From the NCBI GenBank assembly GCA_023388255.1, contig JAEWGO010000007.1, forward strand, positions 372,001-436,000: 64,000 bases of DNA, in the 5' to 3' direction. This stretch comes from Pseudomonadota bacterium (lineage in GTDB: Bacteria; Pseudomonadota; Gammaproteobacteria; Xanthomonadales; Rhodanobacteraceae). Of this stretch, positions 18,328 to 26,013 are shown in pieces. The notes beneath the pieces are model-generated. The model made no database searches. It was not told where the DNA came from and worked only from the letters and a program-made list of their open reading frames with translations. Position 1 is the first letter of the stretch, and each line of letters starts with the position of its first letter. The translations under genes were made by a program, and so were the position numbers.

Positions 18328-19303
18328 CGGCGCAATCGCGCAGGCACTCGAAATATGCGAGTGCCTGCGCGTAGTCGAGTGTCATGCGGAAGTGGGCGAG
18401 GGCGTTGCCGCCGAGTGCGCCTTCGACCGGCCGGTCGGTCATCGACGACATCATCGCGCGGAACGCCGCATCCGGGCGCTCGGTGAACCATACCGGCCCG
18501 ATCGTGCTGCCGGCGATGTCGACGTGTGGCACGCGAATCGCGCGGGCAATGAATTTCGGTGCGAACAGGTCGTCGGCTTTGTCGACGACGATCCATTCCG
18601 GGTGTGCGGCATGCCAAGTGTCCAGTGTGCTTTTCGTGATGAAGCTGGTTGCGCGCACGCCGTTCACCGGCGCAGGCGTCGGTTGCGCGACGAGCGCTTG
18701 CCGCGTCGGTGCACCGGTGGCGCCGGTATCGAGCAGCATGTCGATGGGCTTGCCGTCGATGCGCACGACGATGCGCGGCATGTGGAACGCGGGGCTGTCG
18801 GCCTCGGCACGCCTGAAGCCGAGCGGCACGGATCGGGCGCCCGATGCGGGTGTCCAGTTCGCGTTTTCGAGCGACAGGCGCTGGGCGGGATAGTCCCATG
18901 TCCAGGTGCGGCCGGCGAACCAGTGCTGGCTCAGCAACCCTTCGCCGAGTCCCTTGCCCACTTTCGCGCAGTCGTGGACGAGGAAGCTCGCATCGCCGTC
19001 CTGGTTGGCCGGGATGCCGGCATCGGGCCGGGACGGTGGCAACGTCGCCCGGCCGAGGTCGTCGCCGAGTTCGGAGGCCAGTTTCTCGTTCGGCGGCAGC
19101 GTCTCGACACGAAGCCCCAGACGCCGCGCGACGTTGCGGCAGAGCAGGTTCGCGCCGCCGCCGGTGTCCGTATACAGGCGCAACGTCTCGCCCGTGGTCG
19201 TGGTCGGTGTAGCGAATACACGATCGGCTTCGAAGCGGGTCGGGATCGTCGCGGCATGTGTCGCGGCCATCGGCAGGAGCAGCTGAAGCAGCACGTATCG
19301 CAT
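18305..19303 (-). CDS. Secreted retropepsin-like aspartic protease with two DTG motifs
   Basis: A 332-residue protein with a signal peptide (MRYVLLQLLLPMAATHAA) and two DTG motifs in one chain: RLYTDTGGGANLL (D46) and MLLDTGATGAP (D192). Each is followed by hydrophobic-hydrophobic-Gly type segments, the second ending with GALGGNALAHFRMTLDYAQ. Retropepsin-like bacterial proteins usually carry one DTG and dimerise; two suggests a pseudo-dimeric, pepsin-like arrangement formed by duplication. Substrates unknown; probably periplasmic. ATG 19303 is chosen because the signal peptide starts there. Its 3' end overlaps thyA tail to tail. Confidence 0.75.
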   Translation of the reverse strand: MRYVLLQLLLPMAATHAATIPTRFEADRVFATPTTTTGETLRLYTDTGGGANLLCRNVARRLGLRVETLPPNEKLASELGDDLGRATLPPSRPDAGIPANQDGDASFLVHDCAKVGKGLGEGLLSQHWFAGRTWTWDYPAQRLSLENANWTPASGARSVPLGFRRAEADSPAFHMPRIVVRIDGKPIDMLLDTGATGAPTRQALVAQPTPAPVNGVRATSFITKSTLDTWHAAHPEWIVVDKADDLFAPKFIARAIRVPHVDIAGSTIGPVWFTERPDAAFRAMMSSMTDRPVEGALGGNALAHFRMTLDYAQALAYFECLRDCAATPPPAP

Positions 19304-19470
19304 TTCGGGTGCCCTCGTTCTTCGGCGTGTCTCCGAGATTGCTGGATGATGCCGTCGCGACGCAGTGCGCAAGGTCAGGGTGTCTTTCCGCACATGCCGT
19401 CGCGGTGCTCGCGGACGAACCGGATTCGCTCCGATCTTCGGGGTTCGCGCAGCGCGCGCGTGCGCCGAGG

Positions 19471-19506
19471 CTGACACGATTCGTCGTGGCTGCGACAATT
19501 CGGTCA
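19471..19506 (+). promoter_or_regulatory. Promoter of folA, predicted to give a leaderless mRNA
   Basis: CTGACA (19471-19476, one mismatch from the -35 consensus), a 17-base spacer and GACAAT (19494-19499) form a good sigma-70 promoter. Transcription would start about 7 bases later, at or next to the A of the folA ATG (19506). There is no Shine-Dalgarno sequence before that ATG, which agrees with a leaderless transcript. Confidence 0.55.
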
Positions 19507-19997
19507 TGCAGATCAGCCTCATCGCCGCGCTCGACCGCAACCACGCGATTGGCCGCGACGGCGCAATGCCGTGGCATCTGCCGGATGACTTGAAGCGTTT
19601 CAAGGCGCTCACGCTCGGCAAGCCGGTGCTGATGGGGCGCAAGACCGCGCTGGCGATCGGCCGCGCATTGCCCGGCCGCGCGAACCTGGTGCTGACGCGC
19701 GGTGACGTGGCTTCCTACGACGGGCAGGTCGTCGTGCATTCGCTCGATGAAGCGATCGAGGCCGCGAGAGACACGTGCGAACTCGCCGTGATCGGTGGCG
19801 GCGAGGTCTACGCGCTGGCGCTACCGCACGCGACGCATCTGCATCTGACCTGGATCGACACGCAGGCCGCGGATGCCGATGCGCATTTCCCGCGCTTCGA
19901 TGCGCGCGAATGGAGCGAGACCGCGCGCAGGCATCACGCTGCCGATGCGAAGCACGAGTTCGCGATGGATTTCGTCGACTACGTGCGCCGAGCCTAG
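19506..19997 (+). CDS. folA: Dihydrofolate reductase
   Basis: A 163-residue DHFR: ISLIAALDRNHAIGRDGAMP at the start, WHLPDDLKRFK with the catalytic Asp, GRKTALAIGRALPGRANLV for NADPH and ELAVIGGGEVY near the end. It reduces dihydrofolate to tetrahydrofolate, partner of ThyA. ATG 19506 is fixed by the conserved MQISLIAA start. No ribosome-binding site is visible; the promoter sits directly upstream. Confidence 0.96.
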   Translation: MQISLIAALDRNHAIGRDGAMPWHLPDDLKRFKALTLGKPVLMGRKTALAIGRALPGRANLVLTRGDVASYDGQVVVHSLDEAIEAARDTCELAVIGGGEVYALALPHATHLHLTWIDTQAADADAHFPRFDAREWSETARRHHAADAKHEFAMDFVDYVRRA

Positions 19998-20096
19998 TGG
20001 CGCGTCATCGGCTCCAGGCGCCATTTCCACCCGTTGCTGCAGCTGCTTTTTCGCGTCGAGAAGGTCGATATGCAGGCGTCAGCTCCGGGCATCCGA

Positions 20097-20495
20097 TCAG
20101 CCTTCCGGTGGAATTCGCTTGCGTGTTGCGGCAGCCTCCTGGCCGAGTTCGGTAGTGTCCTCGCGCACGGCTTTCAATTCTCCCGATTGTCGTGCGAAGC
20201 GCAGCAGGCGTCGTCTCGTCGCTCCGATAGCGGCATCGGGAAAATCGGGAAGGTCGATGGAGCCGACGACGATCGTATCCGACTGCACGTTGGAGAGCAG
20301 CATCTGCCGAGCGGATTCGATCTTGCCTTCATCGAGCAGCTTCAACAGTACGACGTGATCGATGAATCGCGTTTCCAGTTGCGACGAAAACAGTACTCCC
20401 GCGAACCACTGCGACGTCGCGAAGCTGACGTAACCGCCGCCCAGGATGCCGGCCAGCAGGCCGATCGTTGCAGCTAACGCCAGTTTGAGCTTCAT
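20097..20495 (-). CDS. Small membrane-anchored hypothetical protein
   Basis: A 132-residue protein with a single N-terminal membrane helix or signal anchor (MKLKLALAATIGLLAGILGG) and a soluble, mostly helical remainder including HVVLLKLLDEGKIESARQML and a charged C-terminus. I recognise no family. It lies 24 bases downstream of apaH on the same strand and could share its transcript. Confidence 0.6.
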   Translation of the reverse strand: MKLKLALAATIGLLAGILGGGYVSFATSQWFAGVLFSSQLETRFIDHVVLLKLLDEGKIESARQMLLSNVQSDTIVVGSIDLPDFPDAAIGATRRRLLRFARQSGELKAVREDTTELGQEAAATRKRIPPEG

Positions 20496-20519
20496 CTCGC
20501 CTCCGCCGACCTTTTCGAA

Positions 20520-21368
20520 TCAGTCCTGCTCCTTCCCCGCCACCGGCTTGCGATCGGACTTGATGGCGACGAACTCCGGTTCCTCGCTGTCCAGGCGCAG
20601 CGCCGTCAGCGATCCGCCCCAGACGCAGCCGGTGTCGATCGCGTGGATGCCGAGGCCGGTGAAGCGGCCAAGCGTGGACCAGTGGCCGCAGACGACGCGC
20701 AGGTCGCGTTTCACATGGCCGGGAACCTCGTACCAGGGGTACAGGCCGGGTCGCTGCGTGCCGGGCGTGCCCTTGTCGGCGAACGAGATGCGACCGCGCA
20801 CGTCGCAATAGCGCATGCGCGTGAACACGTTGATGCCGGCGCGCCAGCGGTCGATGCCGCGAAGTTTCGGGGTCCACAGGTCGGGCTTGTTGCCGAACAT
20901 TTGCTTGAGCAGGCGGCGGTAGCCGTCGCTGCGCAGCTTGTCCTCGATCTCGCGTGCTTCGGCGATCGCCTGATCGATCGTCCAGCGCGGGAACAATCCC
21001 GCGTGCACCATCGCGAAGCCAAGCTCGCGGTCGACGTGCAGCAGGCTGCGGCTGCGCAGCCATCCAAGCAGATCTTCGCGGTCCGGCGCGAACAAGACCT
21101 CGCGCAATTCCGCATTCACGCGCGCCTGGTCCTCGCGCTTGCGCTCGGAGATCGCCAGCAGCGAAAGATCGTGGTTGCCAAGCGCGACGACGGCGCGCTC
21201 GCCGAGCGACTTGACCAGCCGCAGCACGGCAAGCGACTGGCCGCCGCGGTTGACGAGATCGCCGCAGAACCACAGTGCGTCGCGGGCCGGATCGAAGCGG
21301 AGCTTGTCGATCAGGCGGGCAAGTTCGTCGTGGCAACCCTGGATGTCACCGATGGCCCAGGTTGCCAT
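20520..21368 (-). CDS. apaH: Symmetrical bis(5'-nucleosyl)-tetraphosphatase (ApaH)
   Basis: A 282-residue metallophosphatase with the motifs IGDIQGCHDELARL, FCGDLVNRGGQS and VVALGNHDLSLLA, then VHAGLFPRW and CGHWSTLG. It hydrolyses Ap4A to two ADP and can decap Np4-capped RNA. ATG 21368 (MATWAIGD) overlaps the apaG stop (TGATG), so it is translated after ApaG. The order rsmA-apaG-apaH is a long-standing gammaproteobacterial operon. Confidence 0.96.
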   Translation of the reverse strand: MATWAIGDIQGCHDELARLIDKLRFDPARDALWFCGDLVNRGGQSLAVLRLVKSLGERAVVALGNHDLSLLAISERKREDQARVNAELREVLFAPDREDLLGWLRSRSLLHVDRELGFAMVHAGLFPRWTIDQAIAEAREIEDKLRSDGYRRLLKQMFGNKPDLWTPKLRGIDRWRAGINVFTRMRYCDVRGRISFADKGTPGTQRPGLYPWYEVPGHVKRDLRVVCGHWSTLGRFTGLGIHAIDTGCVWGGSLTALRLDSEEPEFVAIKSDRKPVAGKEQD

Positions 21369-21751
21369 CAGTGCAGCGTCCTCGGCACCGACAGCACGAA
21401 GGCCGGGATATGCGCATCGAACTGCGTGCCGTCGTCGGCGACCATCTGGTAGCTGCCGCGCATCGTGCCGAGCGAGGTTTCCAGCACGGCGCCGGAGGTG
21501 TACTCGTAGTCGTCGCCGGGACGCACCCACGGCTGCTCGCCGACGACACCGTCGCCGCGTACCTCGCGCACCTTGCCGTTGCCGTCCGTGATGACCCAGT
21601 GGCGCGACAACAGACGTGCGCCGACCGTGCCATGATTGGCGATCGTGATCGTGTAGGCGAACGCGTACCGGTTGTCCGTTGGCGTCGACTGGTCGTCGAG
21701 GAACCGCGTGTCGACCGAGATCGTGATGTCGTAAGGCTTCTTGCCGCTCAT
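21368..21751 (-). CDS. apaG: ApaG protein
   Basis: The 127-residue protein is a single ApaG (DUF525) fold of the fibronectin-III-like type: ITISVDTRFLDDQSTP, FAYTITIANHG, LLSRHWVITDGNGKVREVRG, YEYTSGAVLETSLGTMRGSY. E. coli ApaG is 125 residues. The domain also occurs in human FBXO3 and PolDIP2; its role in bacteria is not firmly known. It lies 60 bases after rsmA and shares a base with apaH. Confidence 0.95.
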   Translation of the reverse strand: MSGKKPYDITISVDTRFLDDQSTPTDNRYAFAYTITIANHGTVGARLLSRHWVITDGNGKVREVRGDGVVGEQPWVRPGDDYEYTSGAVLETSLGTMRGSYQMVADDGTQFDAHIPAFVLSVPRTLH

Positions 21752-21811
21752 GACGTGATTTTCCGGGACGCGGGGCGTGGCGGCAAGCGCGGATCGCGCA
21801 GACGCGTCACT

Positions 21812-22621
21812 TCAAGTGGCCGGTGACGGCGAGGTGGCGGCGCTGACCAGTTTCGCCAGCGCGACGAATTGCGCCGGCGCCAGCTGCTCCGCGCGCGTGC
21901 GCGGATCGATACCCGCGGCTTCGATCGATTCGACCGGCATGACATCGCGCAACGCATTCGACAGCGTCTTGCGGCGCTGGCCGAACGCGGCCTTGACCAC
22001 GCGCGCGATGGTCGCCGCTTCGACCTGCGGACGCCGCTCCGGCGGCAATGGCGTCAGTCGCACGACCGCCGAATCGACCTTCGGTGGTGGCCGGAACGCG
22101 CCTGGTGGCACGTCGAGCAGCGGTTCGACACGGCAGGCGAGCTGCAGCATCACCGACAGACGGCCATAGACCTTGCTGCCCGGCGCCGCGGCCATGCGCT
22201 CGACGACTTCTTTTTGCAGCATGAAGTGCATGTCGCGGATCGCATCGATGTGGTCGATGCAATGGAACAGGATCGGCGAGGAAATGTTGTACGGCAGGTT
22301 GCCGACCACGCGCAGCGGCGTGCCTTGCGCGAGTGCGCCGAGGTCGACGCCGAGCACGTCGGCATTGACGATCTCCAGTTCGCCGACGCCTGCCGCGGCC
22401 GCGCGCAGGCGCGGGATCAGGTCGCGGTCGAGCTCGATCACGGTCAGCCGGCCGAGTTCGCGCAGCAGCGGCAAGGTCAGTGCGCCGTCGCCGGGGCCGA
22501 TCTCGACGACGCGGTCGCCAGCTTTCGGCGCGATCGCCTGCACGATGCGGCGCAGGATCGAGGCGTCGTGCAGGAAGTGCTGGCCGAAGCGTTTCTTGTG
22601 GATGTGGCGGTCGTCGTGCAT
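21812..22621 (-). CDS. rsmA: 16S rRNA dimethyladenosine transferase (KsgA)
   Basis: RsmA dimethylates A1518 and A1519 of 16S rRNA during small-subunit maturation. The 269-residue protein has KKRFGQHFLHD at the N-terminus, VVEIGPGDGALTLPLL for SAM binding, VVGNLPYNISSPI as the NLPY catalytic motif and AAFGQRRKTLSNAL in the C-terminal domain. Elsewhere in Gammaproteobacteria it lies between pdxA and apaG. Here an FG-GAP gene and a yeiH/yeiE pair have come between it and pdxA. Confidence 0.96.
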   Translation of the reverse strand: MHDDRHIHKKRFGQHFLHDASILRRIVQAIAPKAGDRVVEIGPGDGALTLPLLRELGRLTVIELDRDLIPRLRAAAAGVGELEIVNADVLGVDLGALAQGTPLRVVGNLPYNISSPILFHCIDHIDAIRDMHFMLQKEVVERMAAAPGSKVYGRLSVMLQLACRVEPLLDVPPGAFRPPPKVDSAVVRLTPLPPERRPQVEAATIARVVKAAFGQRRKTLSNALRDVMPVESIEAAGIDPRTRAEQLAPAQFVALAKLVSAATSPSPAT

Positions 22622-22695
22622 CCGTACATCGTAACGGATCGCCCGGCGGGTCCGCAGACGTTTGTTGGCGGGCGATTGCGGATTCGCCGATGCCT

Positions 22696-24840
22696 TCAGT
22701 GGCCTTCGAACGAATCCGCGAAAATCTGTTCGCTCAGTTCGAGGCGATGGCGATACAGCGCCGCCTGGCTGCCGACGGCGACATGCCAGAGCGAGTCGCT
22801 CATCCGTGCCGTCGCCAACTGGTTGCCGAGCGCGGGATCTGGGCCGAGATAGTCGGTGGTTGCGCGTACCGTGCCGTCGACGCCGTCAACCAACGCAAGC
22901 GCATCACCGGTCGACACGACGAGCGTATGCACGTTTCCATCCAGCGCGGTGACGGCGCGCAAGGGCGCCGGCAGCGCGAAGCTGCGCAGATAGGCCTGCG
23001 TTGATGCGTCGTAGAATGTCACCGCGCCACTCTGCAGGAATACCGCGATCTCGGGGCCGTTGCTGCCATTGTGGATGTATGCAGCACCATCGCAGGTTGC
23101 CGCGAGCACCCAATCGAGCAGTTGCGTCCGGCTGTTGTAGGCGCGCAGGCTATTGGGCAGAACGGCGACCAGCTCGCTGTCGGAAGAGTTTCCGCGCGCA
23201 TTCGCGATCAGCACGCCATTGATTCCGGCAAACCCGTTGCCCATCGCAACGGAGTTCCACAGCAGTTGCCCGTCCGTGCCGGAAAATACCTGCAGCAGTG
23301 CGCCGTTTGCGCCCGTCGTGACCGGTTGCGTGGCGACGGCATAGTCCTTCACGCCATCACCGTTGTAGTCGAGCAGCGCGAGATCCACGATCGTGCGCGA
23401 TTGCATCGGGCCGCTTGCATAAGTCCCGATCTGCAGCTTTACGCTCATGTCGGTGCCGTCGACCACCACGATCCTGCCGTCGTAGATCGAGGTTCCCGCC
23501 AGGACGATGTCCATGCCCGGCGTGGTCGCATGCGGTACCAGCTTGATGCTGGCCGTGCTGATGTAAAAAGGATCGTTGGCGTTGCCGATGAAGGCCGGGC
23601 TGTTCCATTTCACTGCGCCGGTTTGAGCGTCGAATACGGCGATGGAAGCGGGCGAGCCGCCGGTCGCTGCTGCCACGAGTTCCTCGCGACCGTCGCCGTC
23701 GATGTCACCCAGGCTGGTCGGTATGTATGCACCACTGGATGGCGCGAGCTGCCATTTCACGACGCCGCTGCGGCTGTCCGCGATGGTGAGCAAGGATGAA
23801 TTGCTGAAGGAGGCTTGCGCCGTTGCGAACACGATCTCCGGGATACCGTCGCCATCGAGATCGGCGCTGGCCACGGCATTGATGCCCCAACCGCTGTTTG
23901 CGATGTTGAGGCGCTCCTGATGCGTGCTGCTGTCATAGACGTGCACAGCGCCCCACTGCCCATCGCCGAGAAGGATGACGTCGCGACCATTGTTGTCGAG
24001 ATTGGCCGTGGCGATCGCGCCGATGTCCTGTGCGGCGATGCCGCTCCATAGCGGCGACCACGGCGACGCGCGGAAGATCGTGAACTGCGACCAGCCTGCC
24101 GCGCCAACCCACTGGACTCCGCCGCCAGCGCTCAAGGCGCCCGTGGCGAGCTGGACGCCGAAACCATCGACGTATTGCCAGTCAGTTGCACGTGTCGCGC
24201 CATCAAGCACCAGACCAGGCGCGATGCCGCCGAGGATGATCTCAAGTGCCGGGTCGGCGTCGAGTTGCGCCAGTGCGAGATCGGTTGCTCCTGCGACGGC
24301 GTAGCTCCATTCTTCCTGGCCGCTCGCCACTGAATACGCGTGAAGACCGGTTTGGGTCAGGACAAGCAGATCGTCGTTGCCATCCGCGTCGACATCACCG
24401 ATCGCTGCTGCCACCACGCCCGTCGCGACGTTGAATTGGCGTTGTTCGACCATCGGCCAATCGCGATATTCGCGCACGCTGCCATTGTCGGCGATCGAAA
24501 AGATGTGGGTTGTGCCCGCGGTCGACCATGCAAGGATACGGGCAAGGTTGCCATCATCAGCCACGATTTTCGCTTGCTTGAGTCCGATGCTTCCGTCTGC
24601 CCGCCTGCCTAATGCAAACAGGATCGGACTGCCGGACATTCCGCTGAAAACAAGATCCGGCAGGCCGTCGCCGTCGACGTCGGCGCGGGCGAAGCGCCCG
24701 CGTGCGGTGGAATCGAACGACGCCACGTCATGACCGATCTCGACAAAGCGCGGGACAGTAACCAAGGCGCCGTGGACCGTCGGGCAGGCGCCGACCAGAA
24801 AAGCGAGCGTAGCCATGCGGATGCGTGACATGACGTCCAT
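22696..24840 (-). CDS. Secreted FG-GAP/VCBS-repeat protein with C-terminal IFADSFE tail
   Basis: A 714-residue extracytoplasmic protein. The start is fixed by GAGGGGGAAAC before ATG 24840; a signal peptide follows (MATLAFLVGACPTVHGA). The body is a beta-propeller of FG-GAP-type repeats with calcium-binding loops: DVDGDGLPDLVFSG, DVDADGNDDLLVL, DLDGDGIPEIVFA, DIDGDGREELVA, DYNGDGVKDYAVA. The last residues are LELSEQIFADSFEGH; a near-identical tail ends the protein at 60755-62083. Function unknown; probably cell-surface or secreted. It is inserted in the rsmA-pdxA region. Confidence 0.82.
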   Translation of the reverse strand: MDVMSRIRMATLAFLVGACPTVHGALVTVPRFVEIGHDVASFDSTARGRFARADVDGDGLPDLVFSGMSGSPILFALGRRADGSIGLKQAKIVADDGNLARILAWSTAGTTHIFSIADNGSVREYRDWPMVEQRQFNVATGVVAAAIGDVDADGNDDLLVLTQTGLHAYSVASGQEEWSYAVAGATDLALAQLDADPALEIILGGIAPGLVLDGATRATDWQYVDGFGVQLATGALSAGGGVQWVGAAGWSQFTIFRASPWSPLWSGIAAQDIGAIATANLDNNGRDVILLGDGQWGAVHVYDSSTHQERLNIANSGWGINAVASADLDGDGIPEIVFATAQASFSNSSLLTIADSRSGVVKWQLAPSSGAYIPTSLGDIDGDGREELVAAATGGSPASIAVFDAQTGAVKWNSPAFIGNANDPFYISTASIKLVPHATTPGMDIVLAGTSIYDGRIVVVDGTDMSVKLQIGTYASGPMQSRTIVDLALLDYNGDGVKDYAVATQPVTTGANGALLQVFSGTDGQLLWNSVAMGNGFAGINGVLIANARGNSSDSELVAVLPNSLRAYNSRTQLLDWVLAATCDGAAYIHNGSNGPEIAVFLQSGAVTFYDASTQAYLRSFALPAPLRAVTALDGNVHTLVVSTGDALALVDGVDGTVRATTDYLGPDPALGNQLATARMSDSLWHVAVGSQAALYRHRLELSEQIFADSFEGH

Positions 24841-24923
24841 GTTTCCCCCTCGGAGAGCCCGGTGGGCGGATGGTCTCAACCCCTTCGACCGCGGTCAATC
24901 AGCGGCTCCCGAGATGTGAGTGG

Positions 24924-25949
24924 CTATCCGACCATCCAGCGCGTCAACCAGTATCCGCCGATGCTGAGCCAGCCGAACAGCACCAGCGCGAGCAGCAGCG
25001 GTTTCGGGCCGAGGGCGCGCAAGCGCGAGAAGCGTGTTTCGAGTCCGAGTGCGGCCATCGCGGTCGCCAGCAGCAAGGTGTCGAGGTCGAGCAGGCGTGC
25101 GCGCACGGCGACGGGCAGCGTGACGATCGAGTTCAGCGCGCACACGCCAACGAACGCGAGCGCGAACCACGGGATGCTGATCGCGCCGCGTGCACCGCCT
25201 TGGCGCGCTTGCCAGCCGCCAAGCAGGAACAGGAACGGCACCAGCAGCAGCACGCGGGTCAGTTTGACGATCACGGCCGTGTCCGTCGTCTCCGGGCCGA
25301 TCGCGTTGCCGATCGCGACGACCTGCGCGACCTCGTGCACGGTCGCGCCGGTATAGATGCCGAAGCTGCCAGGCGACAGCGCGAGATGCGCGTGCAAGTA
25401 CGGATACAGGAAGATGTTCAGCGTGCCGAACAGCACGACGCTGGCCACTGCGATCGCGACCTTGCTGGGGTCGGGTTTGAGCAGGCGTTCGGTCGCGAGC
25501 ACCGCGGCGGCGCCGCATATCGCGCTGCCGCAGGCGGTCAGCAGTGCTGTGTCGCGGTCGAGTCCGAGCCAGCGCCGGCCGACCCACAGGCCGAGGCCGA
25601 GCGTGCTGGCGACGATCACGCAATCGAGCAAAAGCGCGCCGGGGCCGATCGCGGCAATCTGCTGGAAGCTGATGCGCAGCCCGTACAGCACCACACCGGC
25701 GCGCAGCAGCGTGCGTTGCGAATACGCGATGCCGGGTGCAAATCCCGCCGGAATGTGCGAGCCGGCCAGATTGCCAACCAGCATGCCGAGGACGATCGCG
25801 AGGGTCAGTGCCGAAAGCTGCAGGTGCGAGAGTGCCGGCACATTGGCGAGGGCGAATCCGATTAGTCCGAGTGCAAGCGCGAAGACGAGGCCGGGCAGGC
25901 GGGTAACGAACGTGGGCATGGCGGGCATGGCAAGTTGGAGTGCCGCCAT
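24924..25949 (-). CDS. YeiH family (UPF0324) putative sulfate exporter
   Basis: A 341-residue membrane protein with about ten helices. Typical blocks are LSALTLAIVLGMLVGNL, AYSQRTLLRAGVVLYGLRIS, ACGSAICGAAAVLA, GIYTGATVHEVAQVVAIG and a final MAALGLETRFSRLRALGPKP. ATG 25949 or 25919 (MPTFVTRLPG) may start it. It is divergent from a LysR gene with an AT-rich, palindrome-containing spacer, matching the yeiH/yeiE arrangement. YeiE in enterobacteria responds to sulfite, and the family is annotated as sulfate or sulfite exporters by inference only. Confidence 0.88.
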   Translation of the reverse strand: MAALQLAMPAMPTFVTRLPGLVFALALGLIGFALANVPALSHLQLSALTLAIVLGMLVGNLAGSHIPAGFAPGIAYSQRTLLRAGVVLYGLRISFQQIAAIGPGALLLDCVIVASTLGLGLWVGRRWLGLDRDTALLTACGSAICGAAAVLATERLLKPDPSKVAIAVASVVLFGTLNIFLYPYLHAHLALSPGSFGIYTGATVHEVAQVVAIGNAIGPETTDTAVIVKLTRVLLLVPFLFLLGGWQARQGGARGAISIPWFALAFVGVCALNSIVTLPVAVRARLLDLDTLLLATAMAALGLETRFSRLRALGPKPLLLALVLFGWLSIGGYWLTRWMVG

Positions 25950-25997
25950 GCTCGGTCAGTCTTGATGATAAAGATAATCGATAATAAGCATATGCAT

Positions 25998-26013
25998 TAT
26001 AATTACTAATTAT
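25998..26013 (+). promoter_or_regulatory. Consensus -10 box and perfect palindrome at the start codon of the LysR gene
   Basis: TATAAT (25998-26003) is a perfect -10 element, and ATAATTA-C-TAATTAT (25999-26013) is a 15-base perfect palindrome with the T-N11-A form of LysR boxes. The ATG (26012) lies inside its right arm, so a bound regulator would cover both promoter and start. A second palindromic core, GCATATGC (25988-25995), lies just upstream. No Shine-Dalgarno sequence is present. Confidence 0.6.
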
